Below are positions 35,330-43,993 of a stretch of DNA of 64,000 nt, in pieces (positions within the stretch are counted from its first letter, which is position 1; every line of letters starts with the position of its first letter). The stretch is from Sediminibacterium roseum. GTDB lineage: Bacteria > Bacteroidota > Bacteroidia > Chitinophagales > Chitinophagaceae. Made by a program: the position numbers and the translations under genes. The stretch lies in the NCBI RefSeq assembly GCF_009939005.1, contig NZ_JAACJS010000015.1, positions 498,325-562,324 of the forward strand, read 5' to 3'. The notes beneath the pieces are model-generated. The model saw nothing but the letters and a program-made list of their open reading frames with translations, did no database searches and had not been told where the DNA came from.

Positions 35330-36607
35330 CTATCCAAACGGCCGGTCGATCGACAATGCCGGTTTCGAAAACCATTTGGGGCCGTCGGCAGTCATGTAAG
35401 CGCAGTCTTCCAGTCTTACACCAAACTCTCCCGGTATGGAAATATTCGGTTCTACGCTGAAGCACATACCGGGTTCAAGCAGCAGCTTGTTCCCTTTTAC
35501 CATGTTTCCCCACTCGTGTCCATCCATGCCTATCCCATGGCCCGTTCTGTGCGGGAGGCCGGGCAACTGGTAGCCTGGGCCGAAACCTGCATCGGTGATC
35601 ACTTTGCGGGCCGCGGCATCAACAAGTTCGCAGGGCATCCCATTTTTTGCGGCGGCAAACCCGGCGGCCTGGGCCTTTTGTTCGAGGGCCCATACATCGA
35701 GTTGCCGTTTGGTGGGTGCGGCGCCAAAGACTATGGTGCGCGTAATATCGGAATTGTAATTTTCTACGGTACAACCGCAGTCCATCAAAACAATATCTCC
35801 TTTTTTCAAGGTCTTTGGTTTGATGCTGCCATGTGGCATTGCAGACGATTCTCCAAAAAGGATCAGTGCAAAATCAGACACACCGCCGAGTTTGTTTTGT
35901 GCGTCGGTAACGATCGAAGCAACATCCTGTTGCGACATTCCCTCCCGTAAACTGCTGATACCTGCTTGTATTGCGGCAACCGTTATATCGCTTGCCTTTT
36001 GCATCAACGCGATCTCGGCCGGAGATTTGATCAGCCGGCAGGGAATGGTTATGGCATCACCACTGACAAACGAAAGATGCGGCGCCTGTTTGCGGATGCC
36101 ATCGTATATGAAAAAACGGACTCTCTCCTCCATTGCAACCGTTCCGGACCCGATCCCCGCTTTTTGCAAAGCGGAAACGATGAGTGCATACGGGCTCTCA
36201 TCTTCCTGCCACGCATACACTTCTTTCCCGATGGTGAACTTCTCGCGCAAACGCGACTCTTCAAAACCAGGGCAGATGTAAAACACTTCCCCTTTGGCAG
36301 GGATCACCGCTACCATGGGTCTTTCACTTTGACCCCAGCTGATGCCCGTAAAATACAAAAGAGAAGTGCCCGCATCGAGCACGAGTGCCTGCATTTTTTG
36401 TTCGGCCAGCAGGCGCTGTGCTTTTGCAACACGCTCCTGCCTTTCTTTGGCAGAAATCGGCACCACATCTTTGGTCATTGACTGAAGAGCTCCTGTAGCT
36501 GCGACGGGTTGATCTGCACTGCCTGTGCAGGATTGCAATCCCGCAACAACCATTGTTCCCGCGGTAAGCGCAGACAATTGCAGGAAATCGCGTCTTTTCA
36601 AACTCAT
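35330..36607 (-). CDS. Xaa-Pro aminopeptidase family protein (M24B), Tat-exported
   Basis: 425 aa from 36607 (MSLKRRDFLQLSALTAG), a twin-arginine signal peptide ending near a cysteine (C27) and so possibly a Tat lipoprotein; 36652 is the frame start but adds a non-signal tail. The creatinase-like N-domain is followed by a pita-bread fold with all five metal ligands: D in MDCGCTVENY and SDITRT, H in RTGHGIGMDGHEWG, E in FSVEPN and E in RLEDC. Cleaves Xaa-Pro bonds. 28 nt before the prolyl peptidase gene, probably co-transcribed and jointly degrading proline-rich peptides. Confidence 0.88.
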   Translation of the reverse strand: MSLKRRDFLQLSALTAGTMVVAGLQSCTGSADQPVAATGALQSMTKDVVPISAKERQERVAKAQRLLAEQKMQALVLDAGTSLLYFTGISWGQSERPMVAVIPAKGEVFYICPGFEESRLREKFTIGKEVYAWQEDESPYALIVSALQKAGIGSGTVAMEERVRFFIYDGIRKQAPHLSFVSGDAITIPCRLIKSPAEIALMQKASDITVAAIQAGISSLREGMSQQDVASIVTDAQNKLGGVSDFALILFGESSAMPHGSIKPKTLKKGDIVLMDCGCTVENYNSDITRTIVFGAAPTKRQLDVWALEQKAQAAGFAAAKNGMPCELVDAAARKVITDAGFGPGYQLPGLPHRTGHGIGMDGHEWGNMVKGNKLLLEPGMCFSVEPNISIPGEFGVRLEDCAYMTADGPKWFSKPALSIDRPFG

Positions 36608-36730
36608 ACTTTTTTTCTTATAGTGTAACAGAAAGATAATGAATTGTCGCATTCAGCCAGTATTAATGTCGCATTTGGGTAGTACCGCCATGGAAATAAT
36701 AGCTGAGCTTTACATCCTAAAATCAAAACC

Positions 36731-37168
36731 ATGGCACAAATCAATCCCTATGTAATGTTCAACGGTAATACCGAAGAAGCGTTCAATTTTTACAAATCCG
36801 TTTTTGGTGGCGAGTTTGCGATGATCGTCCGCTTCAAGGATATGCCGGCCGACCCCAACCCCAAATGGACCGAAAGCGAAGCAAACAACATCATGCACAT
36901 TGCGTTGCCCATCGGGAAAAACAGCCTGTTGATGGCCAACGATGTTCCATCAGGCATGGGGCGCGTGAATGAAAATGAGAACAGGAGCAAAATTTCGGTG
37001 AGTGCAGAAAGCAAAGAAGAGGCAGACAAAATATTCAACGGCCTCTCTGCCGGCGGACAGGTTGAATTTCCCATCGGCGACAGCCCATGGGGTTCTTATT
37101 TCGGCATGTTCAGGGACAAATACGGCATCGAATGGATGGTGGATTTCGATCCAAGACAGAAAGGATAG
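36731..37168 (+). CDS. VOC/PhnB-like (glyoxalase superfamily) protein
   Basis: 145 aa, cytoplasmic. Opens INPYVMFNGNTEEAFNFYKSVFGGEF, the start of PhnB-type vicinal-oxygen-chelate proteins; a late WGSYFGMFRDKYGIEWMVDF holds the typical D-K-x-G-x-x-W-x-x end. Not a proven enzyme; the family includes resistance and unknown-function members. Stand-alone gene ending before a convergent terminator. Confidence 0.85.
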   Translation: MAQINPYVMFNGNTEEAFNFYKSVFGGEFAMIVRFKDMPADPNPKWTESEANNIMHIALPIGKNSLLMANDVPSGMGRVNENENRSKISVSAESKEEADKIFNGLSAGGQVEFPIGDSPWGSYFGMFRDKYGIEWMVDFDPRQKG

Positions 37169-37198
37169 ATTGCGCATTTTACCGCTTGAGATGAATAG

Positions 37199-37231
37199 CA
37201 GAAAGGAAAGGTGATCAGCCTTTCCTTTCTG
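37199..37231. terminator. Bidirectional terminator between convergent genes
   Basis: CAGAAAGGAAAGG and CCTTTCCTTTCTG form a 13-bp stem with a 7-nt loop, between the VOC gene (+) and the lipoprotein gene (-). U-run partly broken by C; symmetric position suggests it serves both. Confidence 0.7.
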
Positions 37232-37261
37232 TTTGCAGTTGTTTATAGAAACGATCTACTG

Positions 37262-37708
37262 TTATTCCTGGAACCGATCACTGATCTGTTTCAGGAATTT
37301 CTCATACAACCCCTCCTCTATTTTTAACCCATCGTATTTTTTAGAACGCAATTGCGTAACGGCGTTTGCGCGTTCCCATTCCAGTCTTTCAGAAAGTTGA
37401 GGATCGGTTTTGGGATCGGCAGCCATTTGGAACAAAGCCCTGCTGCAAAACCCGCGCACGGCCACCAGGTAAGTGAACGCATGTACAACGTTGTGATTAG
37501 GTGACGAGGACCGGTAAATCGCTCCGGACGCTTTCTCTTTAGCTATTTCAGCCAACTGCTCAGGAGACTCCCCTGTATCCTTAGGGAAAGTAATGGAGCC
37601 TCCTGCTCCGGATCTGGCTTTGGCTTGCGATGAACCTGTTTGGTTCTGTTCACACGAAACCAGCAAAACAGCAATAAGAAGAGATAGACAGACAGGTATG
37701 TATTTCAT
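37262..37708 (-). CDS. Small lipoprotein of unknown function (148 aa)
   Basis: Start at 37708 (MKYIPVCLSLLIAVLLVSC), with a clear lipobox. Mature region contains RSSSPNHNVVHAFTYLVAVRGFC near the middle and a Glu/Lys-rich end. No known domain recognised. Placed 69 nt after the YceI-like gene on the same strand. Confidence 0.65.
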   Translation of the reverse strand: MKYIPVCLSLLIAVLLVSCEQNQTGSSQAKARSGAGGSITFPKDTGESPEQLAEIAKEKASGAIYRSSSPNHNVVHAFTYLVAVRGFCSRALFQMAADPKTDPQLSERLEWERANAVTQLRSKKYDGLKIEEGLYEKFLKQISDRFQE

Positions 37709-37777
37709 AGATGTATTTTTTGCGACCAGGATCGAAGTCAGCAAATGAACAGAAAACTTATCGGGACGGGTCGCCTG

Positions 37778-38386
37778 CTACTTATTCATCGTAATATCAA
37801 GCGCTACATGAATATCGGGCACAAGCTGCTTGATCCCTGATAAAAAATCAGTCGCATTCTCACCGGGTTTTGTATGGATGGCCCACAACTGCCGCGCTAT
37901 ATCAACATTGGCGGTAATGTGGCTGCTGTTGTTTTTTGTGTCGATGGCGGCCGTAAAGGTGATCGGGTTGGTGATGCCTTTAATGGTAAGATCGCCGGCA
38001 ACCGTATAGTTCACCGACGAACCGATGCGGGTGATCTTTTTTACCACCATGGTTGCTTCGGGATATTTTTCCGATTCAAAAAAATCCTTTCCGCGCAGGT
38101 TCGCATCAGTCTTTTGCCTGCCTGTTGCGTCGGGGTTCTCGGTGCTGCGGATGCTGTTCATGTCCATACGGAAGGTGCCGCTTACAGGCTCACCCGCAGC
38201 CGAGAACAGCAGGTTGCCCGAATGAAAAAGGAAATAACCGGAATGGCCACCCATTATTTTCCCGGTATTCCACAAAACTTTGCTTTTCTCAACATCCAGT
38301 TGCCAGCCTGGCTGCGATTGCTGGGTACAGGCAACGGCCTGGATCATCATCATTAATACAAGAACGGTAGCGGTTTTATATTTCAT
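37778..38386 (-). CDS. YceI-family lipoprotein
   Basis: 202 aa; signal ends QAVAC, a lipobox. WQLDVEKSKVLWNTGKIMGGHSGYF is the typical YceI start, and GDLTIKGITNP with a following FTAAID strand the usual centre. YceI proteins have a lipocalin-like barrel that binds polyisoprenoid or similar lipids in the periplasm. Divergent from the transmembrane winged-helix regulator 96 nt away, which may control it. Confidence 0.9.
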   Translation of the reverse strand: MKYKTATVLVLMMMIQAVACTQQSQPGWQLDVEKSKVLWNTGKIMGGHSGYFLFHSGNLLFSAAGEPVSGTFRMDMNSIRSTENPDATGRQKTDANLRGKDFFESEKYPEATMVVKKITRIGSSVNYTVAGDLTIKGITNPITFTAAIDTKNNSSHITANVDIARQLWAIHTKPGENATDFLSGIKQLVPDIHVALDITMNK

Positions 38387-38445
38387 AGCGTATAAATTTG
38401 AGGGCGTAAACTACTTCCGCAACCTGGTTCGGTGGGTATCAATAT

Positions 38446-38472
38446 TGTAAATTAAAATGTAAACACTGTAAA
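38446..38472. promoter_or_regulatory. Three TGTAAA direct repeats between divergent genes
   Basis: TGTAAA at 38446-38451, 38458-38463 and 38467-38472, the second 12 nt and the third 9 nt after the one before. OmpR/PhoB-type winged-helix proteins bind direct repeats, and such a regulator is encoded next to it. Could be chance in AT-rich DNA. Confidence 0.35.
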
Positions 38473-38481
38473 TTCTGCGCA

Positions 38482-39387
38482 ATGGCTGGTAAAGACCGTT
38501 CCATCTCCCGTGATACAAAGCGGCGATACATGATGCCTCTTCTTTTTGTGCTGACCGGCTCAGTCGTGTGCGCAACGCTCGGCTTCACGGGCAACGATAA
38601 TTTTGATCTTGCCAGGCAGCAGGTATGGTTACGTAACATTGGCCATCAGCTGCTGCTCCATTCGGGCGACAGCACATCAAGGGTACTGCCTGTTCAGGAA
38701 ATCGCCCCGCACGAATACCAGGTCAGGTTTGAAAATGAATTTACTTTCGAGACAGATTCGCTGGTGAAGATCGTCAGCCAGTCGCTGCAAAAAGATCATG
38801 CTGCACAGGATTACATCGTTAATGTGCTCAGCTGTTCGGGCAAAGAAGTTTTATTTGGATACGCCATCTCGGGAGAAGAAAAGAACAGCATCGTTCCCTG
38901 CCGGGGCCGTAAACAACCGCGTGGCTGTTATGTGATCAACATCAGGTTCAAGGATACAGGCATCGCCTCCCTCTCCAACGGCTACCTGGTAGGAGGATTA
39001 TCGGTGTTTGCTTTTATCGGCCTGCTGGCCGTGCGGCCTTTCAGAACAAAGCGTTCGGGAGCAGGTGCTGCGGTTACGCAGGCAGAAGGTTTGCAGATCG
39101 GGAATACTTTATTTGAACCCGGCAAAAGACAGATCACTACTGCTGGAACGACAACCGAACTTACGCCCAAAGAAAACAAACTGCTTACGATCTTCGCCCA
39201 TTCGCCCGGGGAGCTGGTGGAACGACAAAGGATCCAAAAAGAAATATGGGAAGATGAAGGCGTGATCGTTGGGCGCAGCCTCGATGTGTTCATATCAAAG
39301 CTCAGGAAAAAGCTGGAACGCGATGCATCGATACAGGTTGTAAATGTGCATGGAAAAGGATACAGGTTGCAGATCGACGGGCAGTGA
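38482..39387 (+). CDS. Transmembrane regulator with C-terminal winged helix (inverted ToxR-like)
   Basis: 301 aa. TM1 at ~18-37, a ~130-residue probably periplasmic region with two cysteines-bearing strands (SCSGKEVLFGYAI, IVPCRGRKQPRGCYV), TM2 near 172-190 (LVGGLSVFAFIGLLAV), then a cytoplasmic winged helix: EGLQIGNTLFEPGKRQI, LTPKENKLLTIFAHSPGELVERQRI, SLDVFISKLRKKL, INVHGKGYRL-like end (here VVNVHGKGYRL). The DNA-binding domain is of the OmpR/PhoB effector type but is at the C-terminus behind the membrane, the mirror of ToxR/CadC. Envelope signals would be passed straight to DNA without a kinase. Divergent from YceI. Confidence 0.78.
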   Translation: MAGKDRSISRDTKRRYMMPLLFVLTGSVVCATLGFTGNDNFDLARQQVWLRNIGHQLLLHSGDSTSRVLPVQEIAPHEYQVRFENEFTFETDSLVKIVSQSLQKDHAAQDYIVNVLSCSGKEVLFGYAISGEEKNSIVPCRGRKQPRGCYVINIRFKDTGIASLSNGYLVGGLSVFAFIGLLAVRPFRTKRSGAGAAVTQAEGLQIGNTLFEPGKRQITTAGTTTELTPKENKLLTIFAHSPGELVERQRIQKEIWEDEGVIVGRSLDVFISKLRKKLERDASIQVVNVHGKGYRLQIDGQ

Positions 39388-39413
39388 TGCAGAAGGCATT
39401 GGGAAAGGCCTGC

Positions 39414-41759
39414 TTAAAAACCACGGCCCTTATAAACCCTTCCCAACCGTTCCCTGATCACGTAATATTCATACATCATCAACCTGTCTGCACGGCGTTT
39501 CATTCTTTCAAGATTGTAATCCGATATCACCCAGCTCATGGGATAATTGTCCACTTTGTCTGTTGAGTCGAACAAATTGAACTTTATGTAAGCGCTGTCG
39601 CCTGCGCCCTGGTCGTACCTATGCAGGAAGCCACGCAATATTCCGTCTCCGATCTTTGTACTTGAATTCTGCATACCGGCGAGGGTGAGTATGGGTGTGG
39701 CCAGGTCGTTAACCAGTGGATGTACCTCTTTGGGCGATTCTGCTTTTTTGATGAACCCGTTTGATATCTGGATCACGGTAAAATGAAGTTTCTTCCGGAA
39801 GAAATCGAGCCGCGGGTCAGGGTCTTTTACAAGGATCTCCGTAATGTTCTGCAGGTATTCCAGCACGATGCCCGCACCTGAGTTGTCAAAATAACCTCCA
39901 TCAACAAAATAATAGGGTTTGAGTTTTCCTGCAGGCGACATATACGGAAACCGCGAACTCAATACACCGGCTGTTACCAGCTGCATGGTTTGGGGTTTCC
40001 AGCCACGAGCCGTGTCTATGCGGTCCATCAGCTCCAGCATGTTGATGCGCTGTGTGCTGTCGGGAAGCTGCACCGAGCTGATCTCGCCCGGCATACCGTT
40101 GTCTACCCGTGTACTGTTGATGAAAAGCGCGGGCATCTTTCCTGAATAATCAAACGCGTCTTCAAGTTTCTGCGCCAGCAGCGAACCTGTAAGCGTATCC
40201 CGGTCTGAGTACAACATCGTTTCTTCAAGCGCCCTGGCCCTGTCTCTTCCGGAGAGATTGCAAAAGAACAGGTGACTGAAAAAATCAGGGCCAAGCAGGT
40301 GGCCGATGGTATTGGATAAAAAATCCGTTGAGAAAAAAGCCTTTGTATGTGCGTATAGTTGGCCGGCCGGCAGCCGGCCCTCCCGTTCTTCTTTCAACAA
40401 ACTGTAAAATGCGATGTTACCGATCGTTCCGCCCGAGGCGCCCGCCATGCAAAGCAGGTGATCGGCAAAAGTATTGGTGCTGTCGGGCGTCCACGACTGG
40501 TCCTGCATTTTGGCGAGAATGGAAGAGGTCCAGTTACCGCTGAGGGAACCGCCGCCATTGGACAAAATGATAAAGGCTTCAAAATTATGATCGCCGCAAC
40601 TGTCCAGCAGGCTTCGCCGTTGTTCGGCCCACCGGATAAGGTGTTCTTTGATACTGGGCTGGTTTGCAAAAACCTGTTTGTTACCCGTATCAAAGCTTTT
40701 CACGTTGTATGGTTTTTGCACGAGCCCGAATACGATCGCAAGTATCCATGCGAAGATGTGCAGGTTGAGCCCGGCCCTGATCGACAGGAAACTCACCAGG
40801 TTCAGGAAGAACACGAGTACGCCCAGGCCGAGCAGCAGGATCGCGAGTGGCCCGAAATAGTTGGAGAGCGAAACGGACCGGACCGCAACAATGAATACCA
40901 GCACTGCAAACACAGCCACATAAGCAAACTGCAATTGAGATTTTCTCTCAGCCGCGCGGTATTTGGAACGGATATACAGGCCGTGGGCAAACATTTTCTG
41001 TCCGGCGCCGATCTCAAGGCCATTTCCTGTTACAATGTTTTTCTGCCTGTTAAAATCGTTGATCCTTCTTCGCCGCAGGATAAAGAACACAACGGCTGCG
41101 AGTTCGCTCACAAACAACAGCAACGCAAACCACGGCAACCGGAACACGTGCCGCTGCCACTCGTCGTGGTGCCAGTGCGTGAGAAGATAATACAGGAACA
41201 TCCCGATGTTTACCGCAACGAGCACAAGGAGAGAAATGATCTTCAGGGGCCGTTTTACTTTCGTCTTGTTTTCAATGATGTTGATGAGCAGGTAATAAAT
41301 GAACCCGTGCATCACGTAAAAAAGTAAAGTACCGATCCCGTGCAGGTGGTAGTAATTTGTGTCGGGCGTATCTTCTCCCGGGATCACAGAATTCTGAAAA
41401 GTAGGCAACGCATAAATCGCCGCCTGCACGATCACAAAACAGTGAAAGGCGATGAGGCGTGGAATGTGTTTGTGAAACTCAGGAGGAATGAGCCTGTTCC
41501 GGTTCCTTTTCTCATAGGTGAGAAGCCTGGCCGTATACCAGTTCAAAAACGCCCAGAGCAGGATGCAAAAAAAACTGAAACCGAATGGCGCACCATATTC
41601 GCCTACTTGGATGATGATGTCCTGGCCCTGCTGGATCGCAAGCGTTACCAGGATGATCAGCAACGCGACGATGCCGGTGATGTTCAGGTACAAAGACAAC
41701 ATTGTAACGCGTACGTAGAAGAAAAGCGAGCGTTTTTCTTCCCGGGCAGATTTACTCAT
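39414..41759 (-). CDS. Membrane-bound patatin-like phospholipase
   Basis: 781 aa from 41759 (MSKSAREEKRSLFF). The first ~340 residues hold about seven or eight hydrophobic segments, an uncommon addition. The C-terminal ~400 form a patatin-like domain: SNGGGSLSGNW (oxyanion region), MAGASGGTIGN with nucleophile serine (~residue 440) and FVDGGYFDNSG with the DG-pair aspartate (~620). The Ser-Asp dyad is intact. Such enzymes cleave acyl chains from phospholipids; membrane tethering suggests remodelling of its own membrane. Convergent with the regulator gene, 26 nt away. Confidence 0.8.
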   Translation of the reverse strand: MSKSAREEKRSLFFYVRVTMLSLYLNITGIVALLIILVTLAIQQGQDIIIQVGEYGAPFGFSFFCILLWAFLNWYTARLLTYEKRNRNRLIPPEFHKHIPRLIAFHCFVIVQAAIYALPTFQNSVIPGEDTPDTNYYHLHGIGTLLFYVMHGFIYYLLINIIENKTKVKRPLKIISLLVLVAVNIGMFLYYLLTHWHHDEWQRHVFRLPWFALLLFVSELAAVVFFILRRRRINDFNRQKNIVTGNGLEIGAGQKMFAHGLYIRSKYRAAERKSQLQFAYVAVFAVLVFIVAVRSVSLSNYFGPLAILLLGLGVLVFFLNLVSFLSIRAGLNLHIFAWILAIVFGLVQKPYNVKSFDTGNKQVFANQPSIKEHLIRWAEQRRSLLDSCGDHNFEAFIILSNGGGSLSGNWTSSILAKMQDQSWTPDSTNTFADHLLCMAGASGGTIGNIAFYSLLKEEREGRLPAGQLYAHTKAFFSTDFLSNTIGHLLGPDFFSHLFFCNLSGRDRARALEETMLYSDRDTLTGSLLAQKLEDAFDYSGKMPALFINSTRVDNGMPGEISSVQLPDSTQRINMLELMDRIDTARGWKPQTMQLVTAGVLSSRFPYMSPAGKLKPYYFVDGGYFDNSGAGIVLEYLQNITEILVKDPDPRLDFFRKKLHFTVIQISNGFIKKAESPKEVHPLVNDLATPILTLAGMQNSSTKIGDGILRGFLHRYDQGAGDSAYIKFNLFDSTDKVDNYPMSWVISDYNLERMKRRADRLMMYEYYVIRERLGRVYKGRGF

Positions 41760-41889
41760 GCGGCAATATGTTTGATGGAGAAAACCCGGGGGGACGGAAC
41801 CAAAATACAAACCGGGTTGTGAAAATGCAAGTATCCCCGGGAATTATTTGACGGGTTATGATCCGCCGGAATAACTTTTTTTCAAAAAA

Positions 41890-41934
41890 TTTGGCGGTTT
41901 GAACGGAACACCGTTAACTTTGCTTAACAGTGTT
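41890..41934 (+). promoter_or_regulatory. tetR promoter with overlapping operator
   Basis: TTTG at 41890-41893 and TAACTTTG at 41915-41922 match the Bacteroidota -33 and -7 elements (TTTG, TAnnTTTG) with a 21-nt spacer. AACACCGTTAA (41907-41917) and TTAACAGTGTT (41924-41934) are inverted repeats (10 of 11 pairs) straddling the -7 element, so a bound TetR would block transcription: autorepression (inference). Confidence 0.65.
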
Positions 41935-41954
41935 AGATTTTTAAACAAAAGATT

Positions 41955-42554
41955 GTGGCCAGTAAGGATAGGATACAGAAAGTTAAGGAAGACACCAGGC
42001 ACAACATCCTGCGTGTAAGCCTTGATATTGTGAAGGAGGAGGGCTGGGCGGCGCTCAGCATGCGAAAGATCGCGGACAAGATCGATTATACGGCGCCGGT
42101 GATCTATGAATATTTCAGCAACAAGGATGCTATCCTGAAAGAACTTACGCGGATCGGTTATAAAAAACTGGCCGCAAGAATGGAAGAAGCCTGCCAGCTG
42201 AGCACCACACCCGAGGGACAGCTCGAAGCCATGTGGCTGGCCTACTGGCATTTCGCTTTTGCATACAAGGAGCTTTACCAGGTAATGTACGGCGTGGAAA
42301 TGAACTGCTGTGTACGCGAGAACGATTGCCCGGATTATACGGCGCCCATGAATATGCTTTGGGACAAGATCGAAGAGATCACCCCGCCCGAAAGGCGCAA
42401 CGAAGAATACATCGACCGCAAATATTATACATTCTGGAGCGTAGTGCACGGATTGATCTCCATCAACCTCACCAACCAGATCTCCCGGGAAGAATTGAAC
42501 CGGGAAGTGTTGAAAGATGCGATCTCAGGTATCATTAACTCTATTAAAAACTAA
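41955..42554 (+). CDS. TetR-family repressor of the RND efflux operon
   Basis: 199 aa, GTG start at 41955. HTH in residues ~8-55: NILRVSLDIVKEEGWAALSMRKIAD, then YTAPVIYEYFSNKDAIL, the conserved TetR recognition helix and KEx turn. The C-terminal ligand domain is variable, with a CCVRENDCPDYT stretch. It comes 180 nt before an RND adaptor, and TTAAC-GTGTTAGA-like motifs stand in front of both genes, so it very likely represses itself and the efflux operon. Confidence 0.9.
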   Translation: MASKDRIQKVKEDTRHNILRVSLDIVKEEGWAALSMRKIADKIDYTAPVIYEYFSNKDAILKELTRIGYKKLAARMEEACQLSTTPEGQLEAMWLAYWHFAFAYKELYQVMYGVEMNCCVRENDCPDYTAPMNMLWDKIEEITPPERRNEEYIDRKYYTFWSVVHGLISINLTNQISREELNREVLKDAISGIINSIKN

Positions 42555-42630
42555 AAAACAAACAGCAGGCACAACAAAACGAGCACTTCAAAAGCAGGCG
42601 TACATAGTACCCTTTTTTAAAACCCGGTAA

Positions 42631-42644
42631 TTAACGGTGTTAGA
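42631..42644 (+). promoter_or_regulatory. TetR half-operator upstream of the adaptor gene
   Basis: TTAACGGTGTTAGA, matching TTAACAGTGTTAGA at 41924-41937 (13 of 14). Confidence 0.5.
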
Positions 42645-42672
42645 TTTTCTACCATCATTTTTACTATTTCGC

Positions 42673-42696
42673 AAACAGTTTAAAAACTGTTTTTTT
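42673..42696 (+). terminator. Hairpin with T-run (tetR terminator or leader attenuator)
   Basis: AAACAGTT, TAAA, AACTGTTT: 8-bp arms and a T-run, 40 nt before the adaptor ATG and ~120 nt after the tetR stop. Could end tetR transcription. Confidence 0.5.
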
Positions 42697-42706
42697 AACC
42701 AACTAC

Positions 42707-42720
42707 TTAACAACGTTAGA
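42707..42720 (+). promoter_or_regulatory. Second TetR-like half-site
   Basis: TTAACAACGTTAGA, resembling the half-operator at 42631; lies between the hairpin and the adaptor start at 42736. Confidence 0.4.
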
Positions 42721-42735
42721 AAAATTAATCACGTT

Positions 42736-43878
42736 ATGAAAAAGTTATCAATTTATGTTTTTTATGCGGCGCTTTTATACCTCGCTGCATGCGCCGGCAA
42801 AGCCAATAACATGCAGGCTCCTCCCCCGCCCGCGCTTCCTGTGGTGAAACTGGAAACGGGCAACACCACCACCTGGCAATCTTATCCCGCCACCATAGAA
42901 GGCACCACCAACATCGAGATACGCCCGCAGGTGAGCGGTTATCTTGAACAATCATTTGTTCAGGATGGCGCATGGGTGAACAAAGGGCAGCCGCTGTTTC
43001 GCATCAATGCAAAAGAATACAAACAGTTCAGCAAAACTGCAGACGCGAACATCCAGCTTGCCAAGGCCAATATTGAAAAAGCGCAGGTTGAAGTAGACAG
43101 GCTCACCCCGCTGGTTGCAGGCAAAGTGATTTCGGAAGTGCAGTTGAAAACAGCAAAAGCAGTGCTCAACGAAGCGCAGGCAAACTACTCACAGGCGCTC
43201 AGCAACAAGGGAAGCGCCGACATTACATTAGACTATACATTGATCACTGCACCGGTGAGCGGCTATGTAGGACACATCAATTTCAAACAGGGAAGCCTGA
43301 TCGGTAAAGGCGAAGCTTTGCCGCTGACCACCCTGAGTGCGGTAGACAATGTTCACGCCTACTTCAGCATGAGCGAAGCAGATTTCTTACAGTTCTTTTC
43401 GCATGTTGCGGGAAAAACGATAGAAGAAAAGATCAAAGGTCTTCCACCGGTGGAACTGGCGCTTGCAGACAACAGCATCTACCAAAACAAGGGCACCGTG
43501 GAACTGGTGCAGGGACAGTTCAACAAAACATCCGGCAGCATTGCATTCCGTGCGGTGTTCCCGAACAGGGAGAAATTGTTGCGCTCCGGTATCAGCGGCA
43601 GGATCCGCATCCCTTTTCTCCAGGAAAACAAATTACTGGTGCCTCAGCAAAGCACATTCGAATTGCAGGATAAGGTCTTTGTATTTGCACTCGGCGACAG
43701 CAACAAGGTAACCGGCAAACAAATCATCATCGCAGGCAAAAGCGGCAACAATTACGTGGTGGAAAAAGGCGTTCAGGCAGGCGATCGTATTGTCTTCAGC
43801 GGCATACAACGCCTGCGCGACGGATCGGTGATCGTGCCGCAGCCCATCTCTGCAGACAGTGCACTGGCATTGCGTTAA
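42736..43878 (+). CDS. RND efflux periplasmic adaptor (MexA/AcrA-like lipoprotein)
   Basis: 380 aa from the ATG at 42736; the longer frame adds no signal. Lipobox LYLAAC places a lipid anchor. GTTNIEIRPQVSGYLEQSFVQDGAWVNKGQPLF is the first half of the lipoyl domain (split motif), KVISEVQLKTAKAVL lies in the coiled hairpin, GYVGHINFKQGSLI the second lipoyl half, and the late GISGRIRIPF and GVQAGDRIVFSGIQRLRDG the beta-barrel and membrane-proximal parts. The protein links the RND pump at 43994 to the outer-membrane channel at 47164. Confidence 0.93.
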   Translation: MKKLSIYVFYAALLYLAACAGKANNMQAPPPPALPVVKLETGNTTTWQSYPATIEGTTNIEIRPQVSGYLEQSFVQDGAWVNKGQPLFRINAKEYKQFSKTADANIQLAKANIEKAQVEVDRLTPLVAGKVISEVQLKTAKAVLNEAQANYSQALSNKGSADITLDYTLITAPVSGYVGHINFKQGSLIGKGEALPLTTLSAVDNVHAYFSMSEADFLQFFSHVAGKTIEEKIKGLPPVELALADNSIYQNKGTVELVQGQFNKTSGSIAFRAVFPNREKLLRSGISGRIRIPFLQENKLLVPQQSTFELQDKVFVFALGDSNKVTGKQIIIAGKSGNNYVVEKGVQAGDRIVFSGIQRLRDGSVIVPQPISADSALALR

Positions 43879-43993
43879 CCGGTTCTTCAAAAACATCAAT
43901 TCATCATACTGGCAGGAAAAAGCAGCCTGCAGTGAACAGTTAAAAAGCTGAAGGGAGATCATTACCCCTCATCATCCAAACAACAATCATCTT

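Noticed and set aside
38446..38472. TGTAAA repeats as firm OmpR-type operator
   Set aside because: Kept only as a low-confidence site: spacing (12 and 9 nt) is irregular and the region is AT-rich.
40359..41327. Long plus-strand frame (322 codons) opposite the patatin gene
   Set aside because: Charged, low-complexity translation typical of an antisense shadow of a real gene with complete motifs.
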